Shown: positions 13,909-20,964 of the stretch, piece after piece
How positions within the stretch are numbered: position 1 is the stretch's first letter
Layout of the letters: each line of letters starts with the position of its first letter
Source: a virus
Reading direction: 5' to 3' (one strand)
Virus record (IMG/VR): IMGVR_UViG_3300021962_000687
Span: 1 to 22,964 of that record
DNA: 22,964 nt
Notes under the pieces: generated by a model
The model's input: the letters and a program-made list of their open reading frames with translations, nothing else
What the model was told of the DNA's origin: nothing
The model's database searches: none
Position numbers and translations under genes: made by a program

Positions 13909-16427
13909 TAAAAGAAGCTTTCTAATGAAACTTGCTTTTCTGTATGCCAACCGAGAACATCCAAAATAGTTTGGAGTGGGTCAATAAATGACTTCTCAAA
14001 CTGGGTATCATAATCGATACAATCCAATAAGTCAAGCTCTTTTGGTAAAGAGCCTGGTGTAGATATAATATTACTGTGAGCAATGTTCGGCACTTTGAGG
14101 AAACAGAACTTAATCTTCTCCCCTTCTCCGATAGCTTGATATTTATTCTGCAATCCATTTTTCTTTAGCATGTGATTGTATATCAATGCGCCACGTACAT
14201 GGATTGGTGTTGACTTACGATAGATTGTATTCGAGTCATAGTATGTAGACAAACCACGAACGCTTCTCGGAAAAGCAATCTGCTCAAAAGGTAACTTTTT
14301 AAATTCTTCTCTAAAGTTTGCAATGAAAGCAATTAGGTCATCTTCACTAGATGTCATAATCAACTTCAAAGCAGCTTTAATGTTATCTCTACAAGCAGAA
14401 GGAGTAGAAGAGCGAACTGCCTCAATACCAGATAGCTTTAACTTCGGTTCAGTATATTGTACACCCTCGTTGTTGTACACATTGAGGATGTAACGCTTCT
14501 TAGCAGTCCAAATACCCTTATCAGCAATTGCCTCTCGCTTCATAACCATCTTCTGGTCATAAGCGTTTACGTACTGAGCTAGTTCTTTGTACGACTTATC
14601 AATAAAAGGTTCAAAGATTTTCTCACAAGCCGTATCAAGATATTTGACGATCTGGTCTGTCGATTTTCCCTGACAAGTTTGATCAACAAGCTCACCAAGA
14701 TCGAGATACATCGAATCTGTATCACACGCAATAACATAATCTACATCTCCAGTCTTTAATTGTTTGTTGAGGTAAGCATTTATCTTTCTCTCCATCCAAC
14801 GAATAGACAACTGGCCGGACTTAGTAATCGATTCTGCAAGGTCTCTATTGAACCACCTAAAGTAGATATTCGATAAAGCACCATAAGCTGAGTTCAATTG
14901 AATCTTCTTAGCGAGCTGCATGTTATGGCAGCGTGCAATCTCTTTCTCTATCTCGTACGACTTATCTTTCTCGTACGCTTGCTTAGCAGCCAACATCTGC
15001 TTCTTAAACTTGACACGGTCGTTGTACATCTTCTGCATCAGCGTTGGCAAGAATCCTTGATAGTCTCTATCAAACATACAACCAGAAGCAGCAATCGTTC
15101 TATTTTGTTCTCTCGCTCGATCAGCATATCCTTCGTTAAGAGCGCCATCAAGAATAGACTCAATAGACAACCCTTCAATCATCTCAACATATGTCTCAGG
15201 TGAGATGTTATATTGCATAATCAAATGGGGATACAGACTGTTCAAGTCAAACGACACAACCCAATTGTGCATTCCAACTTGTGGATCTTTAACATAAGCA
15301 CCAACAATCTGAGAGTCTTTAGCGCCCTTCTCAACGATAGGAACAACAATCCCTCTCGATAGCAAATAGTTGTGGATAATGATATCCCACATCCGCACAG
15401 ATGTAAACGAATCGCTGTAGTTACATTTACCATCATATGCAATAGCATATATCTGCTCTAAGAACTTTAGCTTATCTTCTAGCTTGTCTACAAGCTCAAC
15501 GTCTCGAATATTATAGTTAATGTAGTTCTGGTAATCACCTTTGTAGAATTCGTCTAATGTCTCAAAACCAAGCTCAACATAATCTAACTTACGTTCACCA
15601 AGCTCAATAAAAGCGATATGGTCTAGTTTAAACGACTCTTGTTGGGCAAACGAGAACTTCTTATACGCTTGCATGTAGTCAATAATATTAACACCGACAG
15701 GAGTAAAAATCGTATACTCTTTACCCATAATCTCAAGTGTTCGTTGATCTAGGATACCCCAAGGCGAAAGACGCTTTGCAGAAGCATCACCCATTTGACG
15801 ACGGATACGATTGACCAGATAAGGAATATCGAAAAACTCAATGTTCCAACCAGTAACAACATCAGGGTCAAGATGTTTTGACTGCCATGCAGTAAGGAAT
15901 TTGTTAAGGAGTTCATGTTCGTCTTTGCACTGAATGTATGTGACGTTGTCTGATTCAGTAGTATATTCTTTCAATCCAAATACAAGCGACTGGCCCTTCT
16001 TACGAAGAGTAATAGCTGTTACCATTCTATCTGCTAATGCAATATCAGGAAATCCCCCATCAGAGTCAACCTCGATATCGAGTGACACGAGGCTAATTAA
16101 TTTAGGGTCGTAGTCGATCTCACCGGGATAATTATCATTGATGAAAGTATAGACAAAGCTGTCCAAACCATACATTGGCTTACCAGCAACACCTCGGAAG
16201 TTCTTTATGTGCTCACGTGCTTCGTATACACTATCGAACTCTCGTTTGTATACTGGCTCACCTTTTAGAGTCTTAAACGGAGTCTCTACTCCACGTTCTC
16301 TATAGACACGGTTAGGCTCGAAGAGATAAGGATTGTAACGAATCGCTTGTTGGACTCGTTCCCCATCCTTATAACCTCTTAATAGAATATCTGCTTTATG
16401 TAAGTGTACGTTTGTGTAAAAGTTCAA
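13908..16427 (-). CDS. 43: Family B DNA polymerase, T4 gp43-like
   Basis: 839 residues (T4 gp43 898). Replicative polymerase with 3'-5' proofreading. Exonuclease motifs: DIEV (D117, E119), GWNIEFFD (N195, D200) and YNIRD (Y305, D309). Polymerase motifs: A DLNSLYP (D394), B KKIQLNSAYG (K508, N512, Y515) and C CDTDS (D569, D571). The last residues QVSLESFF (Q832, L835, F838, F839) form a PIP-like sliding-clamp peptide, the counterpart of the gp43 tail that binds gp45. The start codon is TTG, overlapping the upstream stop as TTGA. The FYTNVHL beginning aligns with relatives, and no ATG is available nearby. A weak ribosome site implies coupling to the upstream gene. Confidence 0.96.
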   Translation of the reverse strand: MNFYTNVHLHKADILLRGYKDGERVQQAIRYNPYLFEPNRVYRERGVETPFKTLKGEPVYKREFDSVYEAREHIKNFRGVAGKPMYGLDSFVYTFINDNYPGEIDYDPKLISLVSLDIEVDSDGGFPDIALADRMVTAITLRKKGQSLVFGLKEYTTESDNVTYIQCKDEHELLNKFLTAWQSKHLDPDVVTGWNIEFFDIPYLVNRIRRQMGDASAKRLSPWGILDQRTLEIMGKEYTIFTPVGVNIIDYMQAYKKFSFAQQESFKLDHIAFIELGERKLDYVELGFETLDEFYKGDYQNYINYNIRDVELVDKLEDKLKFLEQIYAIAYDGKCNYSDSFTSVRMWDIIIHNYLLSRGIVVPIVEKGAKDSQIVGAYVKDPQVGMHNWVVSFDLNSLYPHLIMQYNISPETYVEMIEGLSIESILDGALNEGYADRAREQNRTIAASGCMFDRDYQGFLPTLMQKMYNDRVKFKKQMLAAKQAYEKDKSYEIEKEIARCHNMQLAKKIQLNSAYGALSNIYFRWFNRDLAESITKSGQLSIRWMERKINAYLNKQLKTGDVDYVIACDTDSMYLDLGELVDQTCQGKSTDQIVKYLDTACEKIFEPFIDKSYKELAQYVNAYDQKMVMKREAIADKGIWTAKKRYILNVYNNEGVQYTEPKLKLSGIEAVRSSTPSACRDNIKAALKLIMTSSEDDLIAFIANFREEFKKLPFEQIAFPRSVRGLSTYYDSNTIYRKSTPIHVRGALIYNHMLKKNGLQNKYQAIGEGEKIKFCFLKVPNIAHSNIISTPGSLPKELDLLDCIDYDTQFEKSFIDPLQTILDVLGWHTEKQVSLESFF

Positions 16428-16858
16428 ATCTTAAGCCCACAACTTTCATCATAGCAAGTGTGTATGCCAAGCTGCTCTTGCGTCAATCCACAACGCGGAC
16501 ATTTTGTGTTTGCTAAGATTACTTTAGCCCCACCAATAGTCCCAGGCATCTGCATTACATCTTTCGCTTCATACATTTCTGGTTCTGGATTGGCAGGAGG
16601 GAATGGCCACTCACTATCGTTTCTCAATGTCTGTGTCCACTCATGCTCTTCTTCAATCTCTTCAAGAGGCTCTTCAGGTGGGAATGGTTCAACAACATCA
16701 AGATGTCCGTCGAAGTAGAATCCAACACCCCGTAGGAATTGTTCGAATGATTCAATAACACTCATTAGCGACTCTTGTGTCACTTCGTGGGTTATTTTAT
16801 TACCATCAACTTTACCATACAAGTCTGTATGTTCGCAAATAAATGTATACTTACTCAT
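16424..16858 (-). CDS. Acidic phage protein with C-terminal zinc ribbon
   Basis: 144 residues. The start overlaps the upstream stop as ATGA. The N-terminal 55 residues (KYTFICEHTDLYGK, ESLMSVIESFEQFLRGVGFYF) look like a small alpha/beta domain. The centre is very acidic and Pro-rich (EPFPPEEPLEEIEEEHEW). The end carries CPRCG...CYDESCG, four cysteines in a zinc-ribbon arrangement. It is translationally coupled to DNA polymerase through TTGA, so it may be a replication accessory. That is inference from position only. Confidence 0.7.
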   Translation of the reverse strand: MSKYTFICEHTDLYGKVDGNKITHEVTQESLMSVIESFEQFLRGVGFYFDGHLDVVEPFPPEEPLEEIEEEHEWTQTLRNDSEWPFPPANPEPEMYEAKDVMQMPGTIGGAKVILANTKCPRCGLTQEQLGIHTCYDESCGLKI

Positions 16859-17310
16859 AGCTCTACCTTCTCACCATCTTTAGTAAAGAACGCGTTCATT
16901 TTTTGCTCGTCGTTCCACTTCTTGCAATAATCATTATCAGTATCACACAACTCTAGAGCTTCTTTGAGAGAAACAACACGGTGTGATACAATCACCTCAC
17001 CCAAATGTTCTTGAGAGAATTCTTTTGCTTCATGTAGTGTAACAGTATCGAGTGCCCACTCAGCTTTACCCTTTGGCACTTCAACCATATAACGCTCACG
17101 GAATTGGCTGACACACTCAACCAATACCCATTCTTTTTCTTCAGTCTTTTCAATCTTTTTCATAGTCCATGACCCATCTTTATTATCAATCCATTCGATA
17201 TCATCACCAAGATTCCAACCAGCCTCTTTCATAAAAGCGTCAGGTAACTCTATGTACGTATCGTCTGTCTTCTGATCGTACTTAACATCAAGAACCCATT
17301 TTTCCATCAT
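16855..17310 (-). CDS. AbrB/SpoVT-like N-terminal domain protein
   Basis: 151 residues from the ATG at 17310, which overlaps the upstream stop (TGATG) and has GGGAG 6 bases before it. ATGs at 17316 and 17307 are alternatives. Residues 4-55 (WVLDVKYDQ, DTYIELPDAFMKEAGWNLGD, DIEWIDNKDGSWTMKK) have the swapped-hairpin AbrB/MazE pattern: 'P..f...agw..GD.iew.d..dGsw'. The second half (EWVLVECVSQFRERYMVEV, EAKEFSQEHLGEVIVSHRVV, DTDNDYCKKWNDEQ) is a separate domain shared with other phage proteins. AbrB-type domains often bind DNA or act as antitoxins, but no toxin partner is evident. The role is unknown. Confidence 0.65.
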   Translation of the reverse strand: MMEKWVLDVKYDQKTDDTYIELPDAFMKEAGWNLGDDIEWIDNKDGSWTMKKIEKTEEKEWVLVECVSQFRERYMVEVPKGKAEWALDTVTLHEAKEFSQEHLGEVIVSHRVVSLKEALELCDTDNDYCKKWNDEQKMNAFFTKDGEKVEL

Positions 17311-17507
17311 CACCATCTCCCATCATCTAACCAAACAGATATTTTAACGAATAAAAACTTAAAAGTCCACCTCATATCACATTCTCCCATCTCACTCACA
17401 TGACGTTCCCAATGAGGATATATCCACCAATGTAATGGATTAAAATGGAAGGTAACGACTGCCCCACTATAGCGGAACCAGTCGTACCATTGTACCTTAG
17501 GTAACAT
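17310..17507 (-). CDS. Trp-rich small phage protein
   Basis: 65 residues. The start overlaps the upstream stop as TAATG. It is unusually aromatic (eight Trp): LPKVQWYDWFRYSGAVVTF, FNPLHWWIYPHWERH, WTFKFLFVKISVWLDDGRW. I recall similar short 'QWY...FHxNPxHW' proteins in other T4-like phages. It may be a small beta-rich or membrane-associated protein. Function unknown. Confidence 0.6.
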   Translation of the reverse strand: MLPKVQWYDWFRYSGAVVTFHFNPLHWWIYPHWERHVSEMGECDMRWTFKFLFVKISVWLDDGRW

Positions 17508-18433
17508 TAGACGTCAACTATCTTGAGTTCGAATGTATCGGCAATATCTTCGTGGCCAGCATAACCACGTGGATTACAAACAACGCGTGTATCACCAATC
17601 ATATAATCAAATAGTTCGTGTGTGTGACCGTGAGTCCACAATTTGATTTGCGGACGATCTAATATGAACTCAGAAAGATCAGAATGATATCCACCATTCA
17701 TAATTTGGTCATCACGGTATCTTGGATGACAGCTTTGCATAGAAGGAGTGTGATGTCCTACGACAACGAACTTACGATCATGCTGCTCACCAACAACGGT
17801 CTTGATGTATTCAAGCATTTGCTTGTGATCTTCAACCGCATCTTCTGGACTGAACCTAGCAGCGCGTGTCTTGAATACAACCTTCGTACGACTTTCAGAT
17901 GGTTTTTCAATCCACTCTTGATCTGTCATACCGATTGGCTTATCAATAGGATCGAATGTTCTGAATGACACTTCGCGGTTGCTGTTATCGACGCATCTGA
18001 AATCATTCATCATACGAACGATTGCATGGAGCGTTAGTGGATCTTCTTTGTTCATATCTGTCCACAATGTCCCACCAACGAATGTGATATCCTCAATCGT
18101 GATACATTCTTTATCAAGAATATGGAGATTGGAGATATATCCTAGTCGTTTTTTAAGATCGGAGATTGTGTACTTGTAGTCACCGTGATAGTGCTCATGG
18201 TTTCCAGCAACGTAAATTACTTTTGGAAACTTCTTAGCACAATCGATGAAGAAGTTGTGATAACGGTCAGATTTTCCGAACCGCATGTTGGGATCGAGGT
18301 GAGGCTCATATTCCATTAGGTCACGAGCAACACAGATGTCGCCACTTAAAATCAATACATCGACATCGCCTGGATTGTCAATAACAATAGGCTGAAACTC
18401 AAGATGGAGGTCGCTGCAGATACCGATTTTCAT
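17507..18433 (-). CDS. Calcineurin-like metallophosphoesterase
   Basis: 308 residues with the full two-metal phosphoesterase set: SDLH (D8, H10), LSGDI (D32), AGNHEHYHG (N78, H79), VVGHHTP and THGHTH (269-272). Members cleave phosphomonoesters or phosphodiesters, including nucleotides and nucleic acids. The particular substrate cannot be read from sequence. There is an insertion of about 70 residues between the GNHE and GHH motifs. The start has AAGGA 9 bases upstream and follows a 19-base gap, so it may begin a translational unit. The downstream genes overlap end to end to DNA polymerase. Confidence 0.88.
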   Translation of the reverse strand: MKIGICSDLHLEFQPIVIDNPGDVDVLILSGDICVARDLMEYEPHLDPNMRFGKSDRYHNFFIDCAKKFPKVIYVAGNHEHYHGDYKYTISDLKKRLGYISNLHILDKECITIEDITFVGGTLWTDMNKEDPLTLHAIVRMMNDFRCVDNSNREVSFRTFDPIDKPIGMTDQEWIEKPSESRTKVVFKTRAARFSPEDAVEDHKQMLEYIKTVVGEQHDRKFVVVGHHTPSMQSCHPRYRDDQIMNGGYHSDLSEFILDRPQIKLWTHGHTHELFDYMIGDTRVVCNPRGYAGHEDIADTFELKIVDV

Positions 18434-18452
18434 AATATAATTCCTTTACAGC

Positions 18453-18806
18453 TCAATTATACCCTTTTATGACATTAATGTCAACGTCCTCCTCCTCGAG
18501 GTCGACGCCAATCTCGTCCATCATGTATTGGGTAAAATCGTCTAGTAATTCTTGGTCTGTAGCACCATCAACGTCTGCTAAGAAAGCGTCAATGTACTTT
18601 TTTGCTTCGATAATTTCATCATAACGGACACCAGGATACTCCATCATCAGATCGCTAAGATCCATTGACTTCAGTTCGTCGTATGTCCATTCTTTTGAAT
18701 AGTCGAGTGTATACCAGAGACTGAGCACTTGCTCTCCTCTAGTGGGACCTGAGCATGCATTCCAGAATGAATACCAAGGTGAGTTGGACCAACGCGAGTA
18801 ACTCAT
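18453..18806 (-). CDS. Acidic phage protein of unknown function
   Basis: 117 residues, strongly acidic at the C-terminus (IGVDLEEEDVDINVIKG). The N-terminus SYSRWSNSPWYSFWNA is aromatic and is followed by EQVLSLWYTLDYSKEWTYDEL. The middle is helical. It seems to be a small conserved phage protein, but I cannot name the family. The ribosome site is poor. It begins 12 bases after the Sm-like gene stops, so it probably relies on upstream translation. Confidence 0.6.
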   Translation of the reverse strand: MSYSRWSNSPWYSFWNACSGPTRGEQVLSLWYTLDYSKEWTYDELKSMDLSDLMMEYPGVRYDEIIEAKKYIDAFLADVDGATDQELLDDFTQYMMDEIGVDLEEEDVDINVIKGYN

Positions 18807-18818
18807 CTTGTATGTATA

Positions 18819-19112
18819 TTACATTGATGTGGCTATTTGAATTCCTGAACCGAACATTCGGTTATAGTTGTTTAGCATATCTAAACTTGGTTCGAATTGA
18901 ACAACGACGTGCTGAGAGTTGAATGCAAAGGTCTTGCCGTCTGCATAGGGTAGGAATGGCATTAGTCCAAGGCTGTACTGGCCTTGAGCTTGCCCGGGCA
19001 TCATTATTACTGATGCTACATCTTTTACAACTGTTTGTGCTGTCCCTTGTTCAGACAACTTACCAATCACTTCTTCGCCTGAAGATAACTTCAAGCACAT
19101 AATCTTATCCAT
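18819..19112 (-). CDS. Probable Sm-like (Hfq/LSm-fold) phage protein
   Basis: 97 residues with AAGGA 6 bases before the ATG. The N-terminal half (IMCLKLSSGEEVIGKLSEQ, TVVKDVASVIMM) has the strand-Gly-Glu-strand look of an Sm1 motif. The second half (YSLGLMPFLPYADGKTFAFN, HVVVQFEPSLDMLNNYNRMF, GSGIQI) matches a family common in T4-like phages. I associate that family with an LSm-like fold, from memory only. If correct, it would be an oligomeric RNA-binding protein, fitting the RNA-related genes upstream. No experimental role is known to me. Confidence 0.65.
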   Translation of the reverse strand: MDKIMCLKLSSGEEVIGKLSEQGTAQTVVKDVASVIMMPGQAQGQYSLGLMPFLPYADGKTFAFNSQHVVVQFEPSLDMLNNYNRMFGSGIQIATSM

Positions 19113-19121
19113 AATTAATCC

Positions 19122-19223
19122 TTATTGATTTCTGAAATATTTACGAGCCTCAGCTTTCTTACTTTCCTGTATTACTTCTAATAAGACAACAAAAAATTGT
19201 TTAATTCCGTTAATTATTTTCAT
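19122..19223 (-). CDS. 33-aa small protein
   Basis: A short frame with ATG at 19223 overlapping the upstream stop (ATGA) and AGAGG at good spacing. It ends at 19122 just before the ribosome site of the Sm-like gene. The product MKIINGIKQFFVVLLEVIQE then SKKAEARKYFRNQ is an amphipathic or membrane-associated helix with a basic tail. The ribosome site and exact fit in the gap support it. Function unknown. Confidence 0.55.
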   Translation of the reverse strand: MKIINGIKQFFVVLLEVIQESKKAEARKYFRNQ

Positions 19224-19417
19224 ACCATTCCTCTTCTTTGTAATATTCTCATTCTATTTTCTAAGTCAATGTGGTCGACAGCGTCGGCAAGATATGCCTC
19301 GATTTCACCCTTATAGGATACTGTAAATGTTTTCTTTACCCAGCTCCAAAAGTCTGCTAATGCGGGAGTGTCGACTCCCGCTAATGGTTCTAGTTCTTTA
19401 TGCATGTTTCTACCCAT
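19220..19417 (-). CDS. DUF3563-like small protein
   Basis: 65 residues from an ATG at 19417. An ATG at 19405, after GGGTAG, is an alternative start. The C-terminal EIEAYLADAVDHIDLENRMRI pattern (aromatic-Leu-Ala, then D.e.RmR.L) resembles DUF3563, a short family of proteobacteria, notably Burkholderiales. That is a weak clue to host range. The frame stays open to a TTG inside the terminator U-tract, which I reject as start. It lies downstream of a strong terminator, so it depends on read-through or on a promoter I cannot see. Confidence 0.6.
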   Translation of the reverse strand: MGRNMHKELEPLAGVDTPALADFWSWVKKTFTVSYKGEIEAYLADAVDHIDLENRMRILQRRGMV

Positions 19418-19430
19418 ATGTGATTTGGAC

Positions 19431-19458
19431 AAAAAGAAAGCCGAGGATCGACCTCGGC
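19431..19458 (-). terminator. Rho-independent terminator after the small heat-shock gene
   Basis: GCCGAGG and CCTCGGC form a perfect 7-bp GC-rich stem with a 5-nt loop, followed by TTTCTTTTT on the minus strand. It lies 15 bases after the sHSP stop at 19473. It is the clearest terminator in the window. Confidence 0.85.
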
Positions 19459-19472
19459 TCTCTCCGTTAGTA

Positions 19473-19967
19473 TTAGTCTACTAACATTTCTTGTTTGCTA
19501 GACTTCTTCTCCGTTAGGAGTTGTTTCTCAGTCTTAGCTTTTACTGCTATTTTCTTAGGCTGTTTGTGCTCTGGAATCAAACGCTCCAATGCTATTTTAA
19601 GCATGCCGTTAAAAATTTCAGCATCCTTGACTTCGATTTCATCGTTCAATGCAAATGTACGAGTAAACGCACGGTTTGCAATTCCTTTGAAGAGGAAGCT
19701 TTCACTTTCCGAGTCGTTTGCAATGTTACCACGAACAACTAATTTACCATCATTCATTTCAATATCAATGTCTTGCTGACCAAAACCAGCAACGGCAATT
19801 TCAATGGTATAGTGATTATCATCATTCTTACGAATGTTGTATGGAGGATAGTTAGGAATGTTCTTAGTTAAATCGTCGTGTAGTTTTTGCAAGTTGTTAA
19901 ACTGCTCATCAAACCCGATGAAAAAACGGTCGAAGTCTTTCCCAAGGAATTGTGGTATTAGAGTCAT
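19473..19967 (-). CDS. Small heat-shock protein, Hsp20/IbpA-like
   Basis: 164 residues from the ATG at 19967, with GGAG 8 bases upstream. The frame opens earlier, but that part overlaps the phasin-like gene in another frame. The alpha-crystallin domain spans about 42-132: YNIRKNDDNHYTIEIAVAGF, KLVVRG, KGIANRAFTRTFAL and the diagnostic EIFNGMLKIAL (A-x-x-x-N-G-x-L-x-I-x-L type). The tail contains KKIAVK, an I-x-V/I motif that docks in oligomers. It is an ATP-independent holdase that would keep unfolding proteins soluble during infection. T4-like cyanophages also carry hsp20. It is co-transcribed with the phasin-like gene from a late promoter and ends at a strong terminator. Confidence 0.92.
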   Translation of the reverse strand: MTLIPQFLGKDFDRFFIGFDEQFNNLQKLHDDLTKNIPNYPPYNIRKNDDNHYTIEIAVAGFGQQDIDIEMNDGKLVVRGNIANDSESESFLFKGIANRAFTRTFALNDEIEVKDAEIFNGMLKIALERLIPEHKQPKKIAVKAKTEKQLLTEKKSSKQEMLVD

Positions 19968-19977
19968 AGCCGTCTCC

Positions 19978-20202
19978 TTACTTAGTAGCGAATGCTTTTT
20001 TAACATCGAAGGAAGCAGCGGATGTTCCAACGGTTGTGAAAAAATCAAAAGCCGACTTAGCAACATTCTTCGCGTAGGAAGATTGTGCGTCGATATAAGT
20101 CTTGAGAGGTTGTTTGAGTTCTTTGTTAGTTACAAATGTATCTACAAAAGAGGTTTTGGCGCCTTGAATAGCGTCGATGGTTGTGTTTATGCTTGATAAC
20201 AT
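19978..20202 (-). CDS. Phasin-like small protein
   Basis: 74 residues with AAGGAG 6 bases before the ATG. It is one long amphipathic helix region (SSINTTIDAIQGAKTSFVDT, LKTYIDAQSSYAKNVAKSAF, DFFTTVGTSAASFDVKKAF). The 'DAQ..YAK...K...DF....G' pattern resembles the core of phasins, which coat polyhydroxyalkanoate granules in bacteria. It is shorter than cellular phasins (about 110-190 aa). It stands directly upstream of the small heat-shock gene under the same late promoter. Phasins and Hsp20 proteins both coat granules or aggregates in cells, so they may act together. The assignment is moderate. Confidence 0.6.
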   Translation of the reverse strand: MLSSINTTIDAIQGAKTSFVDTFVTNKELKQPLKTYIDAQSSYAKNVAKSAFDFFTTVGTSAASFDVKKAFATK

Positions 20203-20227
20203 ATTGTTCTCCTTAATTAAGCGAGTT

Positions 20228-20330
20228 TAAAATAACTACCCCGAAGGCGTAGTAAAGATCCTGCTTACTGTTACAGGGACGCCATATCGTTGCGCCAGTA
20301 CTATTATGTATACGTTCCCATCCCTGAGAT
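20228..20330 (-). ncRNA. Structured 5' leader of the phasin-like/sHSP transcript
   Basis: Between the late promoter and the first gene there are about 125 nt of leader with clear pairing. An 8-bp stem (20326-20319 with 20281-20274, CAGGGATG/CGTCCCTG) closes a loop of about 37 nt. A second hairpin (20253-20235) has a 5-bp stem, one bulged G, two more pairs and a UUCG loop, followed by a U-rich run. A competing CCTG/CAGG pairing could exclude the first stem. It could be a regulatory leader, attenuator or small RNA. No known riboswitch class is recognised. Confidence 0.4.
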
Positions 20331-20335
20331 ATGGG

Positions 20336-20343
20336 TATTTATA
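20336..20343 (-). promoter_or_regulatory. T4-type late promoter box TATAAATA
   Basis: An exact TATAAATA lies in the gap after the RNase H-like gene. The predicted start near 20330 drives the phasin-like and small heat-shock genes, giving a two-gene late unit closed by the terminator at 19458-19431. Confidence 0.65.
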
Positions 20344-20362
20344 CCATTTTATTTGTCAAAAG

Positions 20363-20839
20363 TCAAGCAGCTTGTAGTTCTTTAAAACGATCAGCAGCGT
20401 AACTAGCAGCAAATGCTTGGGGTTTAACTAAAGGAGTCACGTTGCATGTTCCTTTAATATACCCAATTGCCTGAGAAACAACACAGCTTGAACCATGTTC
20501 TTCCTTAGGGTTGATATCGAGATGAACCTCAATATCATGCTCTACAATTTGTTCAACAAGTTCCAAATACAAAGCGGAAACTTTATATACTTCGTTCATC
20601 AAACGAATTGAAGGTCTGTTCTTTTTATGATCGTAGTCGCGTTCGCGTTCTACAGCACCAAAGATTTTACATCCATGACGTCCATTGATATGTACGACTA
20701 CAGCCAAAGTGTAATCAGCATACCATTCACCTTTATGTTTAAAGCGTTCGGAGTCACATCCGATATAAATTTTAGTATTTGGACCACAACTGTCAACGAA
20801 GGCCTTAACCTTCTCCACATCTATTTTCTTATCTAGCAT
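20363..20839 (-). CDS. RNase H-like nuclease domain protein (DUF458/YkuK type)
   Basis: 158 residues, nearly all one domain. IYIGCDSERF (D29, E31) is the first acidic motif. HLDINPKEEHGSSCV (D108) and KPQAFAASYAADR (D150) are the later ones. These match the DUF458/YkuK family, predicted to have an RNase H-like fold with acidic metal ligands. Activity on RNA or DNA has not, to my knowledge, been shown for phage members. The ATG lies 13 bases after the tRNA-Gly 3' end with only a weak ribosome site. Cleavage of the tRNA from the transcript would leave it almost leaderless. Confidence 0.8.
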   Translation of the reverse strand: MLDKKIDVEKVKAFVDSCGPNTKIYIGCDSERFKHKGEWYADYTLAVVVHINGRHGCKIFGAVERERDYDHKKNRPSIRLMNEVYKVSALYLELVEQIVEHDIEVHLDINPKEEHGSSCVVSQAIGYIKGTCNVTPLVKPQAFAASYAADRFKELQAA

Positions 20840-20852
20840 GATGCACTTTCAA

Positions 20853-20929
20853 TGGAGCGGGAGACGAGTCTCGAACTCGCGACATTTACCTTGGCAAGGT
20901 AATGCTCTACCAAACTGAGCTACTCCCGC
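20853..20929 (-). tRNA. tRNA-Gly (GCC)
   Basis: A full cloverleaf on the minus strand. The acceptor is GCGGGAG/CTCCCGC (7 bp), the D-arm GCTC...GAGC with TTGGTA, and the anticodon stem TTACC/GGTAA with loop TTGCCAA (anticodon GCC). The T-arm is GCGAG/CTCGT with loop TTCGAGA. The discriminator is T and CCA is encoded. The variable loop is short. It is transcribed in the same direction as the Ro-like gene and the RNase H-like gene that flank it. Confidence 0.96.
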
Positions 20930-20940
20930 ATTATTACAAA

Positions 20941-20960
20941 TGCAGGACCGAAGCCCTGCA
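20941..20960 (-). terminator. UUCG hairpin between Ro-like gene and tRNA
   Basis: A perfect inverted repeat of 8 bp (one G.U) with a UUCG tetraloop, four bases after the Ro-like stop codon. The U-run that follows (TTTGTAA) is weak, so it is either a leaky terminator or a 3' end-protecting/processing hairpin ahead of the tRNA. Confidence 0.5.
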
Positions 20961-20964
20961 TTAT

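Noticed and set aside
19968-20066. N-terminal extension of the small heat-shock protein
   Set aside because: It overlaps the phasin-like gene in another frame and has no ribosome site. The ATG at 19967 has GGAG and gives a normal Hsp20 N-terminus.
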